Both the position numbers and the translations under genes were made by a program. A DNA stretch of 42,819 nt. Source: an uncultured Allobaculum sp. (GTDB taxonomy: Bacteria > Bacillota_I > Bacilli_A > Erysipelotrichales > Erysipelotrichaceae). The stretch lies in NCBI GenBank assembly GCA_910579655.1, contig CAJTVE010000020.1:1-42819 (forward strand), given 5' to 3'. The notes under the pieces are model-generated. The model ran no database searches. It was not told the DNA's origin and worked only from the letters and a program-made list of their open reading frames with translations. Positions 17,800 to 24,984 of the stretch are shown piece after piece (within the stretch, counting starts at the first letter, position 1; each line of letters begins with the position of its first letter).

Positions 17800-18696
17800 T
17801 CACTTATCGATAATTTCTTTTAATTTTTCTAACATCTTAAGTGTTATCCAGCAATCTGATAACGCCCTATGCTGCTGTTGATCACCGATTCCGAAGTAGT
17901 CCAAAAGGGTCTGTAGACGATAGTTTGGAACATCCTTCACATGACGTCTGGCCAGCTGGAGTGTGTCGATGACCTCAGGTGCCCAATAAGGAATTCCATG
18001 TCGAAGACATGCATTCTCCAAAAACTTCAAATCGAATTTTGCATTATGGCAGACGACTGGGAAATCATTGCAGAACCTTCTCAAATTTTCAAGAACTTCT
18101 TTCTCGTCTTTTCCCTGCTCATTGAGCAGATCTACGGTTATTCCGGTCAATGCAGCCGCCTGAGCAGAAAGTATACAGGTCGTCTTAATTAAGAATGAGA
18201 ACTCTTCTGTGTATTTTCCTTCGACCACTCGAATAGCTCCAACTTCAGTGATTCCATCTTTTTCAGAATCTAAGCCGGTAGTTTCCAAGTCAAGAACAAC
18301 AAAAGAATCAGGAATCACATGCTTAGGGCTTGGATATTTTCTGGTCCGGTCTTTGAGCTGGCCAGTTGTCAGGACAGGTACCTTAATTCGCGGTATTTCT
18401 TCAGTAATCACTTCAATCGGAGTTATCGGATGAAACATAAGCTGGAGGCCATCAAAATCTTTAGGATAGTCTGTTGTATGGTAAGTCTTCATCTCAAAGC
18501 CTTGTTCGTTTCTTGATGAATAGACAATGACCGCATTTCCAGTCTTTATTGTTGCTTTTACCCGATCCCAGAGCAGTTCCCGTACTCTTTTAGATGGATT
18601 GCCAACATAAACACCTGTCACAATTTCAAAAAACCACTTCGACAGGTCTCCGCGTAAAGAGGGTGGGCAATTTGATACGGTGATGACGACCATCAT
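17800..18696 (-). CDS. cas2: Cas2 fused to a DnaQ-like (DEDDh) 3'-5' exonuclease
   Basis: 298 residues. Residues 1-95 are a type I-E Cas2 (MMVVITVSNCPPSLRGDLSKW, then GVYVGNPSKRVRELLWD), the dimeric core of the integrase. After a linker, residues 130-298 are a DEDDh exonuclease with every catalytic residue: Asp136 and Glu138 in VVLDLETTG, Asp222 in CHNAKFDLKF, His276 and Asp281 in QQHRALSD. This natural fusion is known from a minority of I-E systems, including Streptococcus thermophilus, where the exonuclease trims prespacer ends before integration. Here it likely replaces a host trimming nuclease. It overlaps cas1 by 4 bp and is the last cas gene before the array. Confidence 0.97.
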   Translation of the reverse strand: MMVVITVSNCPPSLRGDLSKWFFEIVTGVYVGNPSKRVRELLWDRVKATIKTGNAVIVYSSRNEQGFEMKTYHTTDYPKDFDGLQLMFHPITPIEVITEEIPRIKVPVLTTGQLKDRTRKYPSPKHVIPDSFVVLDLETTGLDSEKDGITEVGAIRVVEGKYTEEFSFLIKTTCILSAQAAALTGITVDLLNEQGKDEKEVLENLRRFCNDFPVVCHNAKFDLKFLENACLRHGIPYWAPEVIDTLQLARRHVKDVPNYRLQTLLDYFGIGDQQQHRALSDCWITLKMLEKLKEIIDK

Positions 18697-19652
18697 TCCA
18701 CCTGCTGAACTCCATCTGTCTGATAAAGAGTGCCAGATTGTTTGAATGCTCGGATTCCGTCCCAGATAACTAAGGTATCATCATAATCAATTTCATCTGA
18801 TTCTAAATCAAAAATGAACTTTATATCTTTGACCATTCGCTCAATCAAGCCTGCATTATGGATTCGATTTCGAAATTCTTTTCTTGTTTTTTCTGGAATT
18901 CCGGTGGTGAATTTCGATCCAATCTCAAAAGCCAGAGGAATTGTAACTTCAGCTTTGTACAGATCTGCAACATCGTAGATAAACGATTTTTCATGGTTTA
19001 CATGAATAAATCCCAGGCCAGGCGAAAGGCCAAGCGCATAAATGACAGCACTGCAGATACCATATAAACAAGTATTAGCAACAGACAATGATTGATTTAC
19101 TGGGTCTGACTGGTGAAAATCTTCAGGATCATAATTTCTCCCTGTCCAGTTCACTCCCCAAAAATCAGCCTGCTTTTTATATTCTCGTTTTACTCTTGCA
19201 CCTTCTTTTCCTCTTAACTGCTGCAGAGTGAGATTTGTCATATTCTCATCCGGAAAGCGCAAATAATACATACGCTTTACGACTTTCATATGCAATGCGG
19301 GTTTTGTCACATACATGGCTTGACGAACAAGGAGAATCGAACTGTTGGTTAATGGACGGCCAAATCCATAGAGTCTGGCCGCACCGTCACCAACCCAGGC
19401 AATACCCGCTCCTGCCTCGCCAATCAGCTGGGCTGCCCGGTGTGTAAGACTTGTCCCGGGTCCAAGAAGCAGAGTCATCATAGAGTGCGCTGGAATCAGG
19501 GCATATCCATCTTTCCAGGAGGCTTTAATAGCACTGTCTTCTTTAGAAAGTGAGCATTTCTCAAGATAAATAAAGGAGTAGCGATTCTTTATCTGCGGCA
19601 TTTCCTGAAGATCTGCTTTAGGAGCTCCAGGAATCTTGCCGTTGTTATTCAT
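18693..19652 (-). CDS. cas1: Cas1 integrase, type I-E
   Basis: 319 residues. It integrates prespacers into the array as a complex with Cas2. The metal-binding catalytic triad is intact: Glu150 in LRGKEGARVKREY, His217 in GLGFIHVNH and Asp230 in FIYDVADLYKAE. The Glu-His and His-Asp spacings of 67 and 13 residues equal those of the E. coli enzyme. The gene overlaps cas6e by 8 bp at its start and cas2 by 4 bp at its end, so the adaptation genes are co-translated with Cascade. It is somewhat longer at the N terminus than compact Cas1 proteins. Confidence 0.98.
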   Translation of the reverse strand: MNNNGKIPGAPKADLQEMPQIKNRYSFIYLEKCSLSKEDSAIKASWKDGYALIPAHSMMTLLLGPGTSLTHRAAQLIGEAGAGIAWVGDGAARLYGFGRPLTNSSILLVRQAMYVTKPALHMKVVKRMYYLRFPDENMTNLTLQQLRGKEGARVKREYKKQADFWGVNWTGRNYDPEDFHQSDPVNQSLSVANTCLYGICSAVIYALGLSPGLGFIHVNHEKSFIYDVADLYKAEVTIPLAFEIGSKFTTGIPEKTRKEFRNRIHNAGLIERMVKDIKFIFDLESDEIDYDDTLVIWDGIRAFKQSGTLYQTDGVQQVE

Positions 19653-20283
19653 GATATGAAATGACTGTCAGCAAGCCCATTCCATAGGCTTTTCCTCTGC
19701 CTACACCTTCAGTCAAGGCTTTTTTAAAAAGGGATGGATCTGTTACTGACAGCACGCCTTCAAAGACAGCTTCTTTCAGTTGGACTTTCGTTTCGCATTT
19801 TTTCTTTCGGAATTGAATCCAAGTCGAGCCAATCACTTTTGTCTTCTCCAGCTCAATTTGGAATCCATGTTTTGCAGCCTTCTGTTCCAGCCAGGCCATC
19901 TGCTGTTGAGGAGTTACATGGGCTAGAACTTTGCCATCGGGTTCTTTCTTATCGTTTTTGGCATGATGGGTCGGATTAGCGGTCAGCCGAAAAATCCATT
20001 TGCTTTCTTTTGTAATTCTGCTCAACAGCTTTTCATAATCCACTGTTTGGGCGCGCTCTTCCTTGAACCCGAACTGATGAATCAAAAACTGAGCATCAAT
20101 ATCTGCTGAAGTCAGCATAAGCAGATAGCTTTGGTCTGCAATTCTATCAATTCGCCAGAGAACACGCGAATTCTCTCCTCGAATTGATGCTTCAATAGCA
20201 GCATGGAAAATATTCGGATTCACGAATCCTCTGACTGTCTGTTTATTCAAAGGATCTAATCTGATTCGAATTAACTGCATCAT
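19645..20283 (-). CDS. cas6e: Cas6e (Cse3/CasE) pre-crRNA endoribonuclease
   Basis: 212 residues. It cuts each repeat at the 3' base of its hairpin and stays bound to the crRNA 3' end in Cascade. The N terminus has the RAMP ferredoxin strand MMQLIRIRLDPL and the family's VNPNIFHAAIEASI with the likely catalytic His. Near the C terminus is the glycine-rich loop GVGRGKAYGMGLLTVI, typical of RAMP proteins. Overlaps cas5e by 4 bp (ATGA). Confidence 0.95.
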   Translation of the reverse strand: MMQLIRIRLDPLNKQTVRGFVNPNIFHAAIEASIRGENSRVLWRIDRIADQSYLLMLTSADIDAQFLIHQFGFKEERAQTVDYEKLLSRITKESKWIFRLTANPTHHAKNDKKEPDGKVLAHVTPQQQMAWLEQKAAKHGFQIELEKTKVIGSTWIQFRKKKCETKVQLKEAVFEGVLSVTDPSLFKKALTEGVGRGKAYGMGLLTVISYHE

Positions 20284-20978
20284 TTTAAGTTCTCCAATTC
20301 TTCGAGTACGTCCTGCTCTGTCTGATGCAGGGCTGGCTGAACTGTTTCTTTTCTCTGTGAATTCTCTGTAATGGTCTCTTGTACAAAACGTGCCTGGTAC
20401 TTTCGGTGATGAAAGTCAAAAGATACAGGCTGATCCATGACTTTTCGTCCCAGCGTTCTTGAACTGCCTTCCAGAAAAATATGATAGTAGGCAGGCTCCA
20501 TACCCTTTCTTCCTACAAATTTATGGTTTTCAAGAGCCTCTTTTAATGGCAGGGGAACGATTTCTTTCACAATTGGAGCTTCTGGCACGCATGATCGTCG
20601 GCCCAAGAAGAGCGGATAGGCTGGATGACGGATTGCATTTTCCAGTTCGAGAAGGACGTCTTTGTCATCTGATTCGATTCCGATCAGAAATACTGCGTCA
20701 GAAAGGTAGTATCTATTTGTAATATAGGATGTTTTCGCATCTTTTTTTGCAGTATGGAAGTCTGAGATCAAAGCGCCTGGCTGATCTGCCCGTACTCCAA
20801 TCTTTAAATCAGCCAGGTCATCAATATCTTCGTCGCGCCGTCTGCCCAGTGCGGCAGCCAGAAAACCAATGATTCCACTCTTTGTCGGAATCGTTTCTGT
20901 GCGCCGAATTTCAAATCTTGAGTCTGTTCCCCAGCTTTGCAGGACACCTGCAAAGCGAAGAAGAAGAGTAAAAGGCAT
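20280..20978 (-). CDS. cas5e: Cas5e (CasD) Cascade subunit
   Basis: 232 residues. It caps the 5' handle of the crRNA and joins Cse1 to the Cas7 backbone. Typical start: FTLLLRFAGVLQSWGTDSRF followed by RRTETIPTKSGIIGFLAAALGR, the signature of I-E Cas5. It also has LISDFHTAKK and ITNRYYLSDAVFLIGIE. The ATG shares TGATG with the cas7e stop, so the genes are coupled. Confidence 0.96.
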   Translation of the reverse strand: MPFTLLLRFAGVLQSWGTDSRFEIRRTETIPTKSGIIGFLAAALGRRRDEDIDDLADLKIGVRADQPGALISDFHTAKKDAKTSYITNRYYLSDAVFLIGIESDDKDVLLELENAIRHPAYPLFLGRRSCVPEAPIVKEIVPLPLKEALENHKFVGRKGMEPAYYHIFLEGSSRTLGRKVMDQPVSFDFHHRKYQARFVQETITENSQRKETVQPALHQTEQDVLEELENLK

Positions 20979-22048
20979 CAGGATTCTCCACCGGGCAGCA
21001 GTTGGGTCAGATCTTTTTCGACATGGTCCAGAATCTCATCCATTTCCATCGACTGTGCCAGTTTCTCAAGTCCTTCCCCAGCTACATAAGCTGCATAGGG
21101 CTTGTCGACAAATTTAGTAATTTTACCAGCATATTCAGCCAATTTTTCCTGAGATGGATTTTCGTAACCATTCGCTGTCGCTGGAACTGCCTGCTCAAAC
21201 GCACTTGCAAAGCTGACTGGCTGATCTTCGCGGATCGCTACATAAACAGAGCACGGAATAGTTCGGTTGGCATAGGAGTTTTGTTTTCCTGTTGGCATGG
21301 TTGTGATAAAGGCTTTGATAAAAGCTTTGACCGCTTCCGGCGCTTCTAAGCCAATTGTCTTATACAGTTCCATGACATTCACCGTTGCGTAACGATACAA
21401 AGTGCTCGAATTAAATTCGGACACTCCAATGTGGCTTGCGCCGGCATTGTCTTCATCACCCAGATCATCAACTGCAGTAAAATAGTCATATTCATTGACC
21501 ACAGCATGAGTAGAAATCGCATGAGCAACCTGACAGGATGCGTCGTAGTTCAAAGATGGATCCGAAGCAACCATTCTTCCGAAAAGCGCCATATCCACTG
21601 AAGGACTATCCCGTAAGACTTTTTTATACTCGTTTTTGTCTTTTGAACCTTGTACCGCCAACGCAGCTACTCCTTCAGCCTGCTTTTTACTCATGAGGAA
21701 GAGGGCGTCTGTTCCTTCTTTAGCGCCTTTGATTTTAAATCCTGCTGCTGTCAAAGCACTAGTTGCAGCCTTTTCCGCCTTTTGGTCCGATAAAGATGGA
21801 TCAAGCGCCTGGATTTCTTTCTGAACCATTCCAACAATTCTTTTCGTCCGGGTTCCGATGGCTTCTTCTGGAAGAAGATTTGAAAACTCTTGGCGGATAG
21901 CATGTTTCCACGCCTGAGATGAAACGCGTGCTCGTGTTACACCGCCATATACCGCCGTTTTTGGCGTTCCTGTATCATCGCGGTTGACGCAGGATGGCGG
22001 TACTGTCTGAAGACAGTGAATATCAACATACAATCTTTTTTCCATCAT
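20978..22048 (-). CDS. cas7e: Cas7e (Cse4/CasC) Cascade backbone
   Basis: 356 residues. Six copies polymerise along the crRNA spacer. Family features: RLYVDIHCLQTVPPSCVNRD at the start, GGVTRARVSSQAWKHAIRQEF, and VDMALFGRMVASDPSLNYDASCQVAHAISTH in the thumb region. Two adjacent ATGs follow a GGAG; the second (22045) has the better spacing. It is preceded by an unusual 246-bp gap after cse2 that holds the small open frame at 22058-22207. Confidence 0.97.
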   Translation of the reverse strand: MMEKRLYVDIHCLQTVPPSCVNRDDTGTPKTAVYGGVTRARVSSQAWKHAIRQEFSNLLPEEAIGTRTKRIVGMVQKEIQALDPSLSDQKAEKAATSALTAAGFKIKGAKEGTDALFLMSKKQAEGVAALAVQGSKDKNEYKKVLRDSPSVDMALFGRMVASDPSLNYDASCQVAHAISTHAVVNEYDYFTAVDDLGDEDNAGASHIGVSEFNSSTLYRYATVNVMELYKTIGLEAPEAVKAFIKAFITTMPTGKQNSYANRTIPCSVYVAIREDQPVSFASAFEQAVPATANGYENPSQEKLAEYAGKITKFVDKPYAAYVAGEGLEKLAQSMEMDEILDHVEKDLTQLLPGGES

Positions 22049-22057
22049 AATTCTCCT

Positions 22058-22207
22058 TTATGTGATATAGATCCATTTATCAATGAGTTCTATACGACTC
22101 ATATATTGATTGCCCATAGCACTTCTGGATCCGTTATTTCGAAGAAATGCATACATCTGATCAATCCGTTCAGGATCCAGAAATGCAGATCGGCTTTTGT
22201 GCAGCAT
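22058..22207 (-). CDS. Possible 49-residue protein between cse2 and cas7e
   Basis: Short open frame starting MLHKSRSAFLDPERIDQMYA and ending KWIYIT. Its stop codon directly abuts the Shine-Dalgarno of cas7e (TAAAGGAG), and the composition looks like real coding sequence (charged amphipathic helix, few rare residues). Against it: no Shine-Dalgarno before its ATG, and the frame stays open upstream only to a TAA 13 codons earlier. No family recognised. It could be a small accessory cas-operon gene or the remnant of a decayed one. It explains most of the otherwise odd gap in a tightly packed operon. Confidence 0.35.
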   Translation of the reverse strand: MLHKSRSAFLDPERIDQMYAFLRNNGSRSAMGNQYMSRIELIDKWIYIT

Positions 22208-22294
22208 TTTAGTGACTAATTCATTGGTGAATTGATGCTTTGCTTACTCTATGCTTCCTAAGAAAGACCCACGATGTTGGGGAGTAGAGGCATA

Positions 22295-22945
22295 TTATTC
22301 TGATGTTTTATTCTGTTCGCCTGAATCCTGTTTTGCAGTATCATCTTTTTCTTTCTTTTCAGAAGCTCTGATTGTGCGGTAGTAGTCCCTTGCCCACTTC
22401 AGCCTGACTCTTTCTCTTCCTTTTGGGAAACTATACTCATACAGGTCTTCAGCAAGCTTTGCATAATCCATTTTAATTGGCTCATGACTCATCAATTTGA
22501 TCATCGATCTCAGTGGGACTTCCAAGGCTGCAAGCGATTCAGAAACCACAACTTTTTTAAGTCTTAAAAAAATTCTGGATTCTTCTTCCCCGACTTTTTT
22601 TGAATACAATCCAGCCGCTGTTCCAAGAGAAACACCCTTCTCCTGGACAGAGTCTGATTTGGCCTCATGACCTTGCATAGCCATTCCATAATTTTTCAGA
22701 CTCAAAAAAATAGCTTCTTCAGCCGCTGAAGGGCCTCTTGTATTTCTAAGCAACGAGTCCGGAAGCTCTTCAAGGACCATTCCCCAGACATCCGGCACTT
22801 CTGACAACTGTTTGCCCGCCGCCCTGCGCAACACAGCAAGATTTGCTTTGGCCTCGGCTGGTTCTGCATTTTCCAGCCAATGAATTTTTGATGCTACGTA
22901 TTTGTAGACTTCATCTCCAGGATAAAGATCCTGCTTATCCGCCAT
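22295..22945 (-). CDS. cse2: Cse2 (CasB, Cas11e) Cascade small subunit
   Basis: 216 residues, mostly helical and basic. It forms the belly dimer of Cascade that stabilises the R-loop. Recognisable by KANLAVLRRAAGKQLSEVPDVWGM early on and RVRLKWARDYYRT at the end. AAGGAG precedes the ATG. The final ~20 residues (KEKDDTAKQDSGEQNKTSE) are a disordered charged tail. It lies 20 bp after cse1. Confidence 0.93.
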   Translation of the reverse strand: MADKQDLYPGDEVYKYVASKIHWLENAEPAEAKANLAVLRRAAGKQLSEVPDVWGMVLEELPDSLLRNTRGPSAAEEAIFLSLKNYGMAMQGHEAKSDSVQEKGVSLGTAAGLYSKKVGEEESRIFLRLKKVVVSESLAALEVPLRSMIKLMSHEPIKMDYAKLAEDLYEYSFPKGRERVRLKWARDYYRTIRASEKKEKDDTAKQDSGEQNKTSE

Positions 22946-22965
22946 ATGTTTCTCCTTACCAGTTG

Positions 22966-24624
22966 TTAATCAACATCATTTTCGACAGCATCGTTCTTCT
23001 TATAGATCGAATAAATTTTCCAGCTCAGTCGTTCAATTGCCTCTGGAATTGAGACATGGACTTCCTTTTTCTTATCCTGAACATACTTTCCGAGTAAAGC
23101 TTCCGGCCGCAACGCTGACAGATAGCGTTTCGAGGTTTGATATCCAATCGTTGCTGCTGTGCGGTGCCATTCACGGAGAATTTTCTCGTACTGTTCCAGG
23201 TCTTCAATCTCATCGGGATGGATTGAAGAAATCCATTCCTGAAAAGGCTGATCGATATTTGCATAAAACTGATTTGAGGCTCCTGTAAGAGCAGTGGAAG
23301 CAATATCCGGGCTTGCTCCTGAAGCCAGAGCAATCTCCTTAGCAAAAATTCCTTCAGCAAAAGCTAACTGGTCGATTTTCTCAACTTCAGACTGGATGAT
23401 ATCTCGCCATTCCGATTGGGCATCCATCAAAATATCAGGAAAAAAACGAATCGTCTGACTTGAGACATCGGTAACGAAGAAGTCCTTATCCCCATATGTG
23501 ACAGAGGGAGCACAGATTTCCACCGGCCTTTCATCATCAATAATTTCCTGGCTTAGCAATGTTCTGACCCATTCAATGACTCCAGGAGCTTTAGTTTTCT
23601 TTTCTGTAGTCGGCAAGGCGACAAACTGAAAATCTCGCCATAGTTGCCTGGCTGCCTGATGTCTTCTGGGTACAAAATCATTGGAGTCTTTCTTTTTTGG
23701 ATCCGCTTTTTTCCATAACGTATACTGCTCAGTAAAAGCATTTGTCCGCTCAAAAAAATCGCCGCCGATCAGGTAGTACCCGTCTACCTTATGGTTTGTA
23801 TTGATGTTCAGCCACAGCCGCCGTGAGGGCATTGTGAGCAGAGCTGCCAGATCGTTGGGAACTCCGCTGAGCATTCTTCTTTCCGAAATATCTGGGTTTT
23901 CTACTTCCCAATAGGGCACCACGCTGGGCCATAATGTTTTTCCATCTTTTAAAAGAATGGTGTTGAGCATAATCGTCTCAAACAGATTCTGTCCCTTGAC
24001 AAAAACCAGTCCAAGTTTTCCCAGCCAGCCTGCTCCAGGAGAAAGTCGTTCTTCTTTGGGTAAAAGTTTGTACTTTGCGCTTGACTTGGCGCTTGTATCA
24101 TCGAACCCATTCAGGTTCAAAAGCCACCTTGCACTACAAGCCAGCGAAAGTTCTTCCTTCGCCGCTCCGTTTCGCAGCTGAAACAGCCTGAGTTTATTGT
24201 TGCTTTCAGATAAATCACCCACCAGCTTCGAAGATTTATAGGATGTTCCGATTTTTGCATTTTCCGACTGTAGGAAGCGTTTCCCATCACCATCCATCTC
24301 GAAAGAGTCTTTTATCAACTTAAGATATTCGGTGATAGGCTTTTTTTGAAGATGCCCACTTTTCCAGACCACCTGCCAGCGGTCCAGAGCCTGGTCCTCT
24401 GTTTTCAATAGAGACTGCTCACCGTTTTCGTCCCAGCGATACATAACCGTCAGATTCATCGCAATCAACAGCCTTAAGAGAGCTGCATCCTGAGCAGCAG
24501 TTTCACCAGCGAGTTCAAGAAAATTCTCACAATTGAGCAAACACTCTTTCAGTGAAACTTCTTTTACGTTGTCCTTTTGGTCTCTGACCAAAATCCACTG
24601 ATTATCAATTAAATTAAAACTCAT
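22966..24624 (-). CDS. cse1: Cse1 (CasA, Cas8e) Cascade large subunit
   Basis: 552 residues, within the family range. It recognises the PAM and recruits Cas3. The start SFNLIDNQWILVRD is characteristic of the family, followed by the LLRLLIAMNLTVMYRW helix and, at the end, the four-helix bundle (EILREWHRTAATIGYQTSKR and neighbours). First gene of the Cascade-adaptation unit, with its own promoter at 24755-24783 and a long structured 5' UTR. No good Shine-Dalgarno directly precedes the ATG; an AGAGGUGG lies ~50 nt upstream in a hairpin loop. Confidence 0.95.
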   Translation of the reverse strand: MSFNLIDNQWILVRDQKDNVKEVSLKECLLNCENFLELAGETAAQDAALLRLLIAMNLTVMYRWDENGEQSLLKTEDQALDRWQVVWKSGHLQKKPITEYLKLIKDSFEMDGDGKRFLQSENAKIGTSYKSSKLVGDLSESNNKLRLFQLRNGAAKEELSLACSARWLLNLNGFDDTSAKSSAKYKLLPKEERLSPGAGWLGKLGLVFVKGQNLFETIMLNTILLKDGKTLWPSVVPYWEVENPDISERRMLSGVPNDLAALLTMPSRRLWLNINTNHKVDGYYLIGGDFFERTNAFTEQYTLWKKADPKKKDSNDFVPRRHQAARQLWRDFQFVALPTTEKKTKAPGVIEWVRTLLSQEIIDDERPVEICAPSVTYGDKDFFVTDVSSQTIRFFPDILMDAQSEWRDIIQSEVEKIDQLAFAEGIFAKEIALASGASPDIASTALTGASNQFYANIDQPFQEWISSIHPDEIEDLEQYEKILREWHRTAATIGYQTSKRYLSALRPEALLGKYVQDKKKEVHVSIPEAIERLSWKIYSIYKKNDAVENDVD

Positions 24625-24631
24625 ATTAAAC

Positions 24632-24721
24632 TTCAGAAATGATAGGCTTTCTAAATTAAAGCGATTTTATTCCACCTCTTTTCTATTATTTAGAAAGCCT
24701 GTTCAACTTCTCATTTCTGAA
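24632..24721 (-). promoter_or_regulatory. Large hairpin in the cse1 5' UTR
   Basis: Two nested inverted repeats: TTCAGAAATGA (24632-24642) with TCATTTCTGAA (24711-24721), and AGGCTTTCTAAAT (24644-24656) with ATTTAGAAAGCCT (24688-24700). In the mRNA the loop carries AGAGGUGG and the hairpin ends 7 nt before the cse1 ATG. It may bring a distant Shine-Dalgarno next to the start codon or block initiation. It also encloses a minimal open frame AUG-AGA-AGU-UGA at 24703-24714. Confidence 0.75.
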
Positions 24722-24754
24722 CTTTTCTTTACCCCCTTTCTTTTTTACAACACT

Positions 24755-24783
24755 ATCATAGCGCTTTCGAATGAGAGACGCAA
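24755..24783 (-). promoter_or_regulatory. Promoter of the cse1-cas2 operon
   Basis: On the minus strand TTGCGT (24778-24783), a 17-bp spacer and TATGAT (24755-24760). Transcription would start near 24748, leaving a ~124-nt leader before cse1. It lies downstream of the terminator at 24803-24830, so Cascade genes are not simply read from cas3. Confidence 0.75.
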
Positions 24784-24792
24784 GGATTTCAG

Positions 24793-24810
24793 AATAAAAA
24801 AGGTAAAAAG
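24793..24810 (+). promoter_or_regulatory. Seed-matching target site of the crRNA-like RNA, with AAT PAM
   Basis: AAT (24793-24795) followed by AAAAAAGGTAAAAAG (24796-24810), identical to the first 15 nt after the handle of the free-standing CRISPR unit at 24854-24886. Matching stops there. The PAM edge is 10 bp upstream of the -35 of the cse1 promoter, so a bound Cascade would cover or abut the -35. Confidence 0.75.
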
Positions 24811-24830
24811 AAAAGAGGCTCTTGCCTCTT
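24803..24830 (-). terminator. Terminator of the crRNA-like RNA
   Basis: AAGAGGC-AAGA-GCCTCTT on the minus strand followed by TTCTTTTTACCTTTTTT. It begins right after the second degenerate repeat. The T-rich tail is the same DNA as the target site. Confidence 0.8.
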
Positions 24831-24948
24831 CAACCCCAATAAATGGGGAACACTAATAAGTCGTTACTGACTTTTTACCTTTTTTAGGATCACCCCTGAG
24901 GACACTCCTAACAAATCGATTAGGAGCAGGGATCAAACGACTTATAAC
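24803..24948 (-). ncRNA. Free-standing crRNA-like RNA (CreR/CreA-type cas regulator candidate)
   Basis: In minus-strand order: a degenerate repeat (24887 to about 24913) whose 3' end GTGATCC keeps the array handle except one base; a spacer of exactly 33 nt (24854-24886); and a second degenerate repeat (24827-24853) with the array's 7+5+5+5+5 layout. The stem of that repeat, CCCCA-loop-TGGGG, replaces the array's CCCCG/CGGGG by a compensatory A-U pair. A terminator follows. The spacer's first 16 nt match the site at 24795-24810 and the rest does not. Known CreA/CreR RNAs use partial complementarity so that Cascade represses without cutting. The assignment to that class is inference from architecture; expression and activity are not shown. 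Confidence 0.75.
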
Positions 24949-24954
24949 TTATTT

Positions 24955-24984
24955 ATTATGACCCCTGCACCTACATATTTTCAA
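24955..24984 (-). promoter_or_regulatory. Promoter of the crRNA-like RNA
   Basis: TTGAAA (24979-24984), an 18-bp spacer and CATAAT (24955-24960) on the minus strand, overlapping the last codons of cas3. Start predicted near 24948, about 60 nt before the spacer. Confidence 0.65.

Noticed and set aside
24690..24750. A CreT-like toxin partner for the crRNA-like RNA
   Set aside because: The only hint is an AUG-AGA-AGU-UGA frame. The target site fits the cse1 promoter much better than a toxin promoter, so I call the RNA a cas regulator and mention the frame only as a curiosity.
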